From Mesostigma viride (taxonomy: Eukaryota; Streptophyta; Mesostigmatophyceae; Mesostigmatales; Mesostigmataceae): 64,000 nucleotides of DNA. The stretch is from contig RPFO01000026.1 in the NCBI GenBank assembly GCA_009746045.1, positions 5,167,205-5,231,204 of the forward strand, in the 5' to 3' direction. Position numbers and translations under genes: made by a program. The notes below the pieces were generated by a model, which was given only the letters and a program-made list of their open reading frames with translations, was not told the DNA's origin and searched no databases. Numbering within the stretch: position 1 is the first letter of the stretch; each line of letters opens with the position of its first letter. Of the stretch, positions 21,352 to 31,529 are shown piece by piece.

Positions 21352-21918
21352 AAGTAGGTAAGTACTTGCATGTCATGCGCATGGGCATGCCATGGAGTAC
21401 TAAGCTAATCTCATTAGAAAATACTTACACGAAAGTTACAAATGTCGTCTGCACCATGCCCCAACCATATAGTCACTAGAGGGGGGATATAATCCTCATC
21501 TGAGCGCTGTCCTCTACTGTAATGGCAGACGAGGCAGTAGTGTAGCGGCTATCCTCAGGGGCCATAACCTCCACCTGTGGACTTCTACCCTGCATTCTAA
21601 CAATGGGCCGCGGGGCCCTTGGGGAGAAAACAGGAGCATGCCCCTCAGGAAGGTGCTTATCGCAGGTGGCAGCCCATTTCTCCTTGTCTAGATCATGCAT
21701 GCGGGCGCGGAGCACAGATGATCCCAGAAGCCCTGCATCCTCAAGCAATTGTGTCACATAGGTCCGGGTCGCGCCGCGTCGGTGTGGGGCGCGCCCAAGT
21801 CTGCCAGTGGGTTGCCACGGGACAAGGGGACCCTGCCATAGGAGGAGGTGTCAAGATACCTGATTGGCCAGTCCTAAGCCCGCCCATGCCGCAGGGCCCA
21901 CATCGGTATTCGCCTGGT
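21352..21918 (-). mobile_element. LINE-B copy (iii), 5'-truncated
   Basis: It has the same 3' tail (TAAGTAGGTAAG), the shared 3' UTR and the C-terminal coding end (LEDAGLLGSSVLRARM, DKEKWAATCDKHLPEG). It ends where similarity to copy (iv) stops, after CGCCTGGTA at about 21918. No convincing target duplication is seen. It is more diverged than copies (ii) and (iv), so it is probably older. Confidence 0.75.
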
Positions 21919-22376
21919 AAACTGCATGCAGCGCTAGGGGAGAGACTGCCACACCATCATAGTAATAGGTTACCCTGCTGCTCCTCAATCCCCTTACACC
22001 AAGCTGCTATCTCTAGAGCTGATGCCACCACGGGCACACTCTTAGCTGCTAGCACCACTGTCTTTACTTCACGTATAGATCTCTCTACAGCCCCCTGCTG
22101 CCCATCATTGGCTCTCTCTAGGGACCACTACCAGCTTACAAGGAAGCTGGTCAGCCAGCTTGAGCAAGCAGTCAAACTGCAAGTCAGCTTGCACCTTGGT
22201 GTACACCCCAAAACCATGCAGGCAACAATTAATTAATTAATTAAACTCGTGCTCCCGTTGGGGAGTCACGGAGCACCGAAGTGCTTTTAATCCCTGTGTG
22301 TGCACTACAGGAGAAAGGGCAGAGACCCCCAGTCTCCTTCATGCCAAAGGCATGCCACAGCTGCAATCGGGCGCGG
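21919..22376. other. Spacer with a TTAA-repeat tract
   Basis: The sequence is possibly the eroded internal part of the adjoining Copia relic. (TTAA)n at 22226-22243 resembles the LINE tails at 326 and 36463, but no neighbouring LINE end is recognisable. Confidence 0.35.
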
Positions 22377-22393
22377 CTAGCTAAAAGGACAGG

Positions 22394-22800
22394 CTAACGA
22401 TCCGGCAAACTGTGGGTGCAATAAGACCCATGTGAGCATATCATAGCAAGGAGCGTGGGCAAGAATGCAGGCAACAAAGACTGGAGACCCATCAACAGAC
22501 AACAGCTGATGCTCCTGCATGCCAGGTAGAATGGTCCGCAACTTATATCTGCTAAACCTATCCACCCCCACCAACCGGATACATTCCCCTGATATATGCT
22601 GGATGTCCACCTGGATATCCCCCCGCTCTCTAGCAGGCTCTCTGGCATGGGACTGTGGGAGGCGAATCTGATTCTCCTGACACTACACAATTATGAGCAG
22701 CTGCACTGCAGGCCTCAAGCAAAGGCTCCTTGCCAATCTTCCAAGCAAACATCTCTGCCTGCTTAGAGTGGCCAAAGATATGGTGTAAAGTGTTCCCAGC
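22394..22800 (-). pseudogene. Integrase fragment of the Copia relic
   Basis: The zinc-finger histidines (HHIFGH) and the first core Asp region (QVDIQHISGEC) are recognisable but split over two frames. The rest of the core (second Asp and Glu) is missing. It is related to, but diverged from, the Copia-1 integrase in this window. Confidence 0.55.
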
Positions 22801-23206
22801 CTAGCTTAGCATAGCTCAACCCTCTGTCAGCCTGGCTGCACAAAGAGGAACGTGACATAGGCTGTGTGCTTGGGAAAGCACGACCCACCTGCTGCTGTCT
22901 GGATCCAGGGACCTCCTCCAAGGCTGCTTGGCTCCCAGAGCCAGCACCGGTTCCCACGGATGCAGCAGGCCCTTCCAGCCTGGTGGCTTGACTCCCAGAG
23001 CCAACCCCAGCTGGAGACCCTGCACCTGCCACAGGCACAGGGAATTCCACTGCTGCAGTAGCGTTATTGCAATCAATGTGTGGAAGCACATCATCATTCC
23101 CAACCCGTTGCTGCTGCACAAGAGGGACACCCCCTTCTGTATATACAAGTGATGTCTATTATCCCACTTGGGGTGTTTGACTATGTACAGGGGACAACAC
23201 ACTAAG

Positions 23207-23665
23207 TCATGGCTTGCCCACCTGGCCAGAGCCTGCTCCAGCAGACTTGGCCTGGTCTGGGCAACTGTCATGCACGTCGCCAATGACCTGTCCTACTACC
23301 ACTGTCAGCCAAAGCACTTCCGAGTCATTCTTCCCAGCAGTAGCCTTCTTCTGACCACCCTGGTTCTGGCTGCTCTGACTGCCCTGGGTGCCCTGGCCCT
23401 GGCTCTTGCCTCGCCCTTGGCCACCCTTGTTCTGCTGACATGCACCTTGGTGACCCCCAGCCTGCTGCTGACCCTTGGCTTTGGACCCCTGCTGCTGGCC
23501 CTTGCCACCTTGGTTACCATTCTGCCTGCGTCTGTTAGCCCTCTGACGCCTACTACTAGGCCTGGGGTCTGCCTGGGCCCCATGCCCAGGAGTGTCACCA
23601 TGGACCTGGTTAGCGGCTCGGCTGAAGAGCCGCACCAGTGACCTGGATTGCCTTGCAAGCAGCAT
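23207..23665 (-). pseudogene. Gag C-terminal linker of the Copia relic
   Basis: The 152-codon frame is rich in Gln, Gly, Lys and Ser (GNQGGKGQQQGSKAKGQQQA), like the basic nucleocapsid linker of Copia Gag. A zinc knuckle is only suggested by KCFG in another frame near 23310. The plus-strand hydrophobic frame here is its shadow. Confidence 0.5.
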
Positions 23666-24100
23666 CAGATGGGCGTATGTTCGAAATCACCTTCTCCAAG
23701 GCTGCCCATGACCCATCTGTCTGATCAGCAAACATTCTAGCTGCATGGCCTTCCATCCACACTCAGCCCCATCACCCATGCGATCCAGGAAGTATATAGT
23801 CTGCCACTGCTCTATCAAACAGCATGATGCCCTAGGCTTGGCCCCTTTCTCCCTGATGCGTGTGAGCCCCGCTGCAGCTCCTCAGCTATTGTGCCCTTGA
23901 TCTCAAAGGTAGGCATAGCCCAGCTTATAGTAATTGGTGAGGTTGAGGACTTTATCAGAAAACTCCTTACGCAGGCTATCTAGGAACTGAAGCCATGTCA
24001 GCTTGTCCTTGACCGCGGTCCTGGTCTTGTCCCTCACACGCTCACTGGAATCCGTGGAAGTGTGGAATACCTGCACAAGGTTGGGCAGTGGGATCTACAT

Positions 24101-26323
24101 TTACAGAGCAGGCTACCATGCAGCTCCATATCCTCCAACCATGCACTTGTCTAGCTCTTCCTGTCCCAACTGAGGCTTGAGAGGCTTCTGGCCATTCACA
24201 GCCATCACAGCCACAGCACTCATATTAGGTCTAGTACCGGGCAAAGCGCGGGCATCATGACTACCTATGGCAGGAGCCACTGCTGCTGAAGGCCCAGGCA
24301 CACTAGGATTAGGCGTAGGAACAATATGTAGGATGAAGAAGGCCCAGGCACACGAGCTCTCTTACCTGCATCCTGACGTTCTTGCTCCACATGGCCCCCC
24401 CCCGTCAGCATCACGCTGTCGGTTGGCCACTGCGCCCTGTCCTCCCCTTGTGCTTGCTCTTTACGTTTCCGGTTCGAAGCCCTCCTGCCATTGACGCCCT
24501 CTGCCGTCGCGATCGGATCGGCCCTTAATATTCTGGCAAGACGTTGGCGGACATGTATCCGTTATTGCCCTTGCTCCACCATTACCGTCTCCATGCAGCC
24601 AGCCCCACTCCCGCTGCCGCCCCTGCGTGTGTTACGATGCATTATGAAAATATACGAGAAACAACGCAGCTATGGCTGCTGGGAACCCCTCAAGCTGACG
24701 AAGCCCCTGCCCCAGACGATGCCGCCTCCTGGCCTGCCCTCGCCTGTGCTGCCCCACGATCTCGCTCAGCACGCACCTCAGCACACTCAGCAACCGGTGT
24801 CGCTGGCGTTGCCACCACAGATTATCTGGAGGTCCGGATTGAACTCTCCCAGAACGCAGCTCACTGGTTGCCCGTCGTCCTTACGTTCGACCACGTGCTG
24901 ATCCTCGCCCGGATTACGAAACTACGCAAGGTTAATTGCAAACCCACCGCGTTCCAGGGCCATGGCAAGCTTGTTTAGCTCGCCTCGGCCGAACCGGTCG
25001 TATTCGTGAGTTGACTCACGAGGGATATGCAGATCCGCCCTCTGCCTCGCCTCAGTACGTCTCGTTGGTGCCATCGCCTTCGCTGATAAGTTGGGCAGAT
25101 CGCTTAACGGAGCCCTCCGGCTTGTCGGTCCACTCAAAGTGAACGTCTGGCAGGCGTCTTCTCGACCCCGGTGACTATCTCGACCTCTGGCCCCCACCCC
25201 GACGTTGTCTCTGGCCTGGGCGTGTCGAGCCGGGAGTATACCCCGAAAGGCTGTGTGGTGATATAAAACCTGTCCGCGTATCCTCTCGACTCTTGCAAAA
25301 GGACAGCTACAAGATTTTCAATCGTTTGGGCAAATACCTCCGCCGTGCGCCACGGGTTGACCACCTCGCGAGCGCGCGCGTTAATTCCGGATTATGTCGG
25401 ACTCTGGTACCCCTTCCCCCAGCACAGCTGTCGCAACCCAGTGGTTAAACAGTCTCGTGCTTCCTAGCGCCGTCGCCACGATCTGGCTGAGCGCTTCAGT
25501 GGCCTGGTCTAGCGCTGCGGTTAATTGTGATATGGCCGCCCTGATAGGCAACCAGTCCACGCTGTTGGAAGTAGCTGTAAGCGCGTCACGTAGCCGCACT
25601 AGCTCTTCTACCGCCACCCGCCCTGCCGGCCTCGCCCGGGGACACGACGACGCGAGCCCGTTGAACAATGGGGTCCGCCGCCGCTGGCCTGTTGCCTCCT
25701 CCCGACACCGCCACCCACCCGTCTTCTGCCTAGCCCCTTGCAATATAGCGGGCCGGCGGCTTGCACGAATGATGGGAGCGTTTGCTTGGTTACGGTAGGG
25801 ATAGAAAGCTTGCGTATCACGCTGCCCACCCGTCTCACGGCCGCGCCGTTGCCGTTAGAAGATGAGCCAGCTAGACATGAAATCTTGCAAGGAAGGCAAT
25901 ATAGTACGATTTGCACAGCAACTCGTTAGCGAGCTTGTGAGCTCCTGGTCTGGCTGGCTGGAATGACCCTAGGCTGCTTGGCTAGCATCTTTTATCCTCA
26001 CACCAGGCCTGCGACCCTCAATAGGCTCGCCACTCGTCGTGACGACCAAGCCGTTCGTGTGTGAAGACGCTCATTGCCTCGTTGGGCCTCGAGCTACATG
26101 CTATACCTGACATTCCATCCTTGTTCCTCGGTCATGAGCAACGTTGTGCACCGCTACCTTGCCAGAGCCTCGTATCGTTACCCAGGCTGCATATCCTCGT
26201 TGCAGGCAACCGACACACAGGACTCTCTGGCTATCCTGTGTCTAGGTTATAGTAGCACATGCAGGAGTCACCTGCCACTGCCTCTGCATGGATTCACATC
26301 CTTGCAGACCTGGTGGCTGGCCG
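24101..26323. other. Unrecognised, partly coding-like region left of Copia-1
   Basis: Minus-strand frames show protein-like stretches: DWLPIRAAISQLTAALDQAT (25743-25381), YADRFYITTQPFGVYSRLDT (25364-25134) and DVHFEWTDKPEGSVKRS near 25130. Linked by frameshifts, they may be the remains of one protein, possibly a retrotransposon Gag. I recognise no family. The sequence is continuous with 34464 onward, because Copia-1 inserted at 26323/34464. Confidence 0.35.
26319..26323. repeat. Target-site duplication GGCCG (left) of Copia-1
   Basis: GGCCG immediately precedes the 5' LTR and follows the 3' LTR at 34459-34463. Five base pairs is the usual length for Copia integrases. Confidence 0.9.
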
Positions 26324-26905
26324 TGTTATATTATAGGTTTCAGCTCGCAGTCACATGAGAATAATTAATGATTGTGTGCCGGTACTTAGCCACTTTGTGG
26401 TTCGAGACGTTTGGGTTAATTCGGCGCATTGGGACTTAGCCGTTTTGAGGTTCGGCTGAATTTTGGCTTGTGTGACCTACGACGATTTAAGTTACGCTAT
26501 GTGCGTTATGCCTCGTGAGTTACGCCCTAGACTTTGGCTGTGCAGCACTGGTCCGGTACTGAGGTGCGGACTAGGATTCTGGGTACTGCCGGCTGGCGTG
26601 ACAAGTGGCGAGATACTGGTGTGCGTCGATTGGTCGGTACTCGGCTGGTGTGTTGTAACGGAGGTGTGTAACGGAGATGCGTTCCCAGGCTTGCGCCGGT
26701 GCCTAGCGCCGCAGGCTAGCCTAGCCGCCTGACAGACGATGATGATCCAAAAGCCAGCATTGTGTTGCTGCGGTCCAACGGTTGTTGCTGCTATGCTGGC
26801 AATGGCTATGGTTGCGCTGGTAAATTAAGCTGGGGGCTTGGCTCTGAGTTTGTAACCTGATTACCGTAAATTATCATTCAATAAAATTCGAACTCAATTT
26901 TAACA
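26324..26905 (+). repeat. 5' LTR of Copia-1
   Basis: It begins TGTTATATTATAGG and ends TTTTAACA. AATAAA at 26880-26885 lies 20 bp before the end and may set the poly(A) site; TGTAA also occurs near 26850. The internal 89-codon frame is repeated in the 3' LTR and is probably not a gene. Confidence 0.95.
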
Positions 26906-28376
26906 TGTACTAGGTCGGGGTTATTTAATCAGGAAAAAACGTAGCAATGTCGGATCAAGAACAAGAAGAGACGGATTCGAGAAAGCGTACTGGGTGGAAG
27001 GATCCCATGGTCCGCCAGCACTTTTTTTGGTTTTTTGACCCCTGAAAATGAAAAAAATCATAACTCCTAGACCACAACTCCAAACACCCTCAACCAAGAC
27101 GCCAGGAATATCTACGCTTCAAGGGCTTTCAGAATATGCAATAATATCACGAGTCCATTCAGTGCCCTGGATGTTATCTTCAGTCAAAGTTGGACAAAAG
27201 ACGAACTTTTTCGTGTTAGAAAAAGTTAACCCCCCCCCTTTTCTCCGGGGGAGGATTCTAAACACCAAAATCATGGTTGGATATTTTGCTTAGAATGTTC
27301 AGGGGTCCCCCAACGGGGGGGGTGCACTCAGAATTGCATTTTACACACGGCACCATGCTCATATTGACACATGACTACGAACACCCCAAATGGAGAAAAA
27401 TGCCATGCTATACAATTATGCAATATAAATGACCACAATAGAGTGCCAAACCTGCTGGAATCCAAATATGACGCCAACTTGCCATCACTGAACGTTATCC
27501 CCCAAAGAAGTGCACCCAAAGAAGTGGCCACAAATTGTGCACCATAATGGCTAATACCCCTCCTAGAGCAGGCATGGAAAGCTGTTGCAACAACACTATC
27601 CTACTCATCAAAAGACATGTAAGGACGTACGAGTTTCCCTGCAAACAACGTGCAAACGCATTGCCGTACCTGCCTCGATCATGACATGGCCGGGTTCCGC
27701 TGGCCGGCAAGCTCATACGTCACGTATGCAGCTACTAGTGGGAGAGGCGGCCATAGCCGCTCTATCCATGCATCTGTCATCATTACCATGTTGAAGATAT
27801 GTGCAAAGATGACGTCTAACGCGTCCACGTCCCCAGCAAATGGCGCAGCGGACTTTCGTAAAGACGCGGGAGGCCCAGGCAGACGGAAACTCCCAAGAAC
27901 CAAAGGAAACCGGCGATACCAAACGGGACGTCTCGTCTGACAGTGACTACCAAGACAGAGGTAATAGCCACTGCGTATTTCCTCAACAGCATAAATCTGA
28001 TCATTCTTGACGTACCAAAATAATGCATCATCGTTCAGGGGTCATCATCTGACCCATTTCAAGCCGCGGAACCCAAAATTGCCACAAAATGGCGCGCTGA
28101 CAGCCATATCTTGCTATGCGCGCGCGCAACGGTAAAAAATGTTAGCAAAAGTCACGTGACTGCCTGCAAGAAAGTGGTGGTATTTACTGTGCTATGGCGC
28201 AATTACCTACCCAACCTAAGCATTTTCATTGAGGTTGGGTCTGCCCCGACCCGCTGGACATATTTACGTTACGTCACTTACGTCGCAGGTCACGGAATTA
28301 CGCGGTACAGTTACGGTACGTGTGTTGTGGTCAAATTTGACCACATCGGCGGACCAAGGGAAGAAATGAGAAGAAT
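26906..28376 (+). other. Copia-1 leader region
   Basis: About 1.47 kb of mostly non-coding sequence follows the 5' LTR. A 32-codon frame at 26947-27045 starts MSDQEQEETDSRKRTGWKD and could be the original Gag N-terminus, cut off by later sequence. TGTGGTCAAATTTGACCACA at 28325-28344 is a perfect 20-bp palindrome. I could not identify a primer-binding site. Confidence 0.5.
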
Positions 28377-29508
28377 TTGATAGAGCTGTGCAAAACACGA
28401 GTCGGGACAATACCTCTTGATGCGGCAGTGACATTGGTAGAGGATTTCTGTGACAGGTTTGAGGCGTTTGTGGCGGATCATGCAGATAAGACCGAGGATC
28501 TGTATGGGCTATTCCGGGATGCCGGAATGTTTAGAGCCGACAACGCCTTTCTGGTAAATTGCCTGCGTTCCTGCCGTGACGAGAAAATCGAGGGCGCTGC
28601 AATTGGAGGTAGGTTGCGTGCAGCACTCCTTTAATCGAAAGCATCTGCCAAGTCTCGTCATGTTTGCATCTATAATTGGGTGCCGAAGCGTCCCTACACA
28701 CTCGACCTTATCGCTTTGAGAAATGCGAGAAACGAGAGTGTAAAGGATGGCATTCCGGTGGTGGAACTGGCGGTGGTGGACCGTTATGTCCGCAATGCCA
28801 AGGACCTTAATTTCCAGAATGCCATGGCAGCTCTCAAGCGTGAGAAAGCCGAGGATGATCTCAATAAGGCGATTGAGGTTATCACGGGCATTGTCGAGGG
28901 TGAGGAGAGGGACATGGTGGCCCAACTGCGGGCCCAAGGTAAGCTCAATGAGCTGGGTCTGATTTCCCCTGCATTACTGCCTGTCGCTGTGAATTCCATT
29001 CCTTCTTCTGGTGGTGCCCAAGGTGGTGCTGCTAAAGCGCCGGATGGGGGCAAGGTGGCCGCCATTGCGGGCGGTGGTGGCTCTAGCGGCGCGGGGCCCA
29101 GCGGGCCTCGTGCCAATGGGGGCCCGATGCGTAGGGGCAATAAGGGCAGCTTCAGCCGAGCGCAGCGCATGCCTGGGAAGCGATGGCAGCAAGGTAGGCA
29201 GCAGCCATACCCGCAGCAGCAGCAGCATGCACAACAGCCAGCTGCGTCGCCGTATCAGCAGCAACAGCGCTCGCAGCAGCAGCAGCAGCAGCGTGCACAG
29301 CCGGCAGTGCATGGGGCATGCTTTGTGTGTGGGAAGTCGGGGCACATGGCAGCCAACTGCTATCACAGACAGGCACAAGGACACTCTCCAGGCACGCAGC
29401 AATGCCAACTCGCAAGCACCAGCGGTGTGTCACAGGTGTGGGCAGCCAGGGCACTTTGCGAGGGACACTCACCTGTGCCCAGCGGCCCAGGGCGGTGGCC
29501 GTAAGTGA
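28377..29508 (+). pseudogene. Copia-1 Gag
   Basis: Three frames together resemble Gag: 28377-28634 (acidic, helical, DFCDRFEAFVADHADKTEDL), 28680-29504 (helices, then Gly- and Gln-rich linkers) with the zinc knuckle CFVCGKSGHMAANC (CX2CX4HX4C) at about 29322-29363. A second knuckle-like CHRCGQPGHFARDTHLC lies in the neighbouring frame at about 29430-29480. Gag packages the element RNA. The shifts near 28640 and 29390 break the frame; one could in principle be programmed. Confidence 0.7.
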
Positions 29509-29561
29509 CTCGGTGAGGTTGGCATGCGGGCTGGTGCAGGGGAGGCCAGCTCGACCCCCAG

Positions 29562-31529
29562 GTGCACTCACCCTACCTGGGTGCTCAGGTGGCGGTGCTA
29601 GCAGGCACTAGGGAGAAGGGGGGCCACCTGGAGCATGGGACAGCTGCAGAAGGGGGAAGGGCAGTGTCTCAGGGGATGGGGAATGAGTGGGTTGGAGGCG
29701 CTGCAGGGGGGCACACCGCAGCGGGCGGGCCGCCGGTAGGTGGTACCTCACCAGACCCTAGTTCAGCACATGTGAATGGTGCGGCGTGCGGTGAGGCAGC
29801 CGGGTCGCTCAGTGTACTTAACATGGCCACACGGTTACACAAAGCACTAGGGCATGGGCATGCGGGTGAGGAGTGGGCAGCCATGCTAGGGTTCACAGAC
29901 TTAGTGGATATGTGCAAGCAGGTGTGGTTAAGGTGTCGCAAATGTCAGGAGCGGGCACCTAAACCGCACAAGTTCCATGCACGTAGGCCAGAGTTTGAGC
30001 GAGGTGTGGTGCAGTGTGATGTATTCATGTATGACGACAGAGACTACGTGCTTGCAGTGGGCAGGTTCTCCAGGTACAAGGTCATGGTGCCACTTGAGCG
30101 CAAGCTGAAGGAGCACTTGTGTGATGCATTGCGTCTCCTCAGGTCCAAGTTTGGTGTGGCATCTGTGTTGGAGTGCGATCAGCAGTTTGAGTGCTGTGTG
30201 GGTGAGCCGGGTGTGGGGAAGATAGAACTTGCTGGGGTAGCTGACCACGAGCACCAGGGTCTTGTCGAGCGCCACATACAGACATCGAAGCAGGTGATGG
30301 CATGCATGGAGAAGATGAGAACAGGCTCGTATCGTGAGAGGCTGGTGATCTGCAATGAGATAGAGCAATGTCTCAACAACCGTGTAATGGTCAAGGTGTT
30401 GGGTGGGCAGGTGGCAGTCACGCCTAAGGGAGTGGAGATGGGCTTGTTGTCACCTGAGGCTGTGGAAGAGTACAGGGATTATTTGAGCGATCGTTACGTG
30501 CGCATGGTAAAGATGGACCTGCGACGTGGACAGGTTTATGTGCCGTGCGTGAACGCCAGGGTCTGGGCCTACGCGGAGGGCAGTCATGGAAAACGGGGCC
30601 TATGGAGAGGTCCCGGTGTGGTCAAGGAGATCGATCCTGATCACATGCTTGCTTCGGTAGCGCTAGAGGACAGTTGCTACGACAAGCTGCTAGCGTGGAA
30701 ACACCTGCGCCCCTACTATGACGGGCTGGGGCCGCCAGACCCACCCGCTGAGGAAGGTGTTAGGGACCCCAGTGTGCAGGCTGGGGGTGAGGCGGGGGAT
30801 CCCGGGGCTGCAGGGGGGGTGAGGGAGGGGGGTGGGCCTGATCAACCTACTCGCTCCCTTTCGCCGGAAGCTGGGTTGCCACCTTCCAAGGGCGGTCCCG
30901 CTAGCGTGGGGTCGGGCGGTTCGGGGGTTGCCCCAGCCGTTGACGACCAGGAGAAGCAGCGCGCCGCGGTACTAGCCCGCCTAGTGGAGCGCCTGCAGGA
31001 AGCTCGACGCGCTGCCACGGTGGGCGAGCAGCGGCAGTTGGGGGGCAACATCTCGCGGGCCGGCAAGGAGCGGGTGGCCGAAGGTGGGATGGTACCACGG
31101 TCCGGTGAGGCGGGTGAGCCAGCCGAAGGTGGGGTTGCACGGGCCGGCGATGCTGGGGCATTGACCGCAGGTGCGGGGCAGCAGGCTGGTGGCGTTGGCG
31201 GGTTGGCCGACGCGGGGCCTATATTGCCGAGTGAGGGCGACAGCCCCATGGACGACAGCGAGGCTGTCGAGGAGAGAGGTGAGCCAGGTGAGCTGGTGGC
31301 TGCGGTCTCTAAGCTTGCCAACTGGTATTCGGACGGGCTGGGTAGTTGTCGATTGGAAGTGGACACTGACGCGGTGGTGTGCTTGCTGGGTGAGGGAGTA
31401 GCCAGGCATCTGCCGTGCACTGCGTCCAGGTGGAGGTATGTGGAGGACTTCTCCGGGTTAGTGAGGATGCCGGTGCGGGGTGAGGTAATGCTGACGATCT
31501 TGGGGAGGAGACGCCGTTTTGCGTGCTCG
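29562..31529 (+). CDS. Copia-1 integrase and N-terminal part of the protease-like domain
   Basis: The zinc-binding start is LHKALGHGHAGEEW...CRKCQE (about 29830-29950). The core acidic residues are D in VVQCDVF (about 30018), D in VLECDQQF (about 30176) and E in GLVERHIQ (about 30265), a D-D-E set. A C-terminal region (VWAYAEGSHGKRGLWRGPG) and a Gly/Pro/Ala-rich linker follow. At about 31355 comes LEVDTDAVVCLLGEG, which resembles the first active-site loop of retropepsins with DTDA for DTGA. The frame shifts by one near 31510 into the pol part. Confidence 0.8.

Larger units (their letters stand above)
22377..24100 (-). mobile_element. Degenerate Copia-like relic (Gag and integrase start)
   Basis: Minus-strand segments give a Gag-like part (QVFHTSTDSSERVRDKTRT and DSLRKEFSDKVLNLTNYYKL, 24080-23900), a Gln/Gly/Lys-rich linker (23660-23300), an integrase HHCC zinc-finger start (HHIFGHSKQAEMFAWKIG near 22790-22740) and the start of the integrase core (RGDIQVDIQHISGECIRLVG, then VDRFSRYKL, near 22610). 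The last aligns with QCDVFMYDDRDYVLAVGRFS of Copia-1. Stops and frameshifts occur throughout. LTRs were not found. Confidence 0.65.

Noticed and set aside
23168-23641. Hydrophobic plus-strand frame that looks like a membrane protein
   Set aside because: It is the antisense of a Gln/Gly/Lys-rich Gag linker; Leu/Ala/Thr-rich shadows of such linkers are expected.
26463-26732. 89-codon frame in the Copia-1 LTR, repeated at 34012
   Set aside because: It is duplicated only because it lies in both LTRs; there is no motif and LTRs rarely encode proteins.
27018-28050. DNA transposon in the Copia-1 leader bounded by GACCCCTGA and TCAGGGGTC
   Set aside because: The inverted words are only about 10 bp, one also occurs at 27298, and no target duplication was found.
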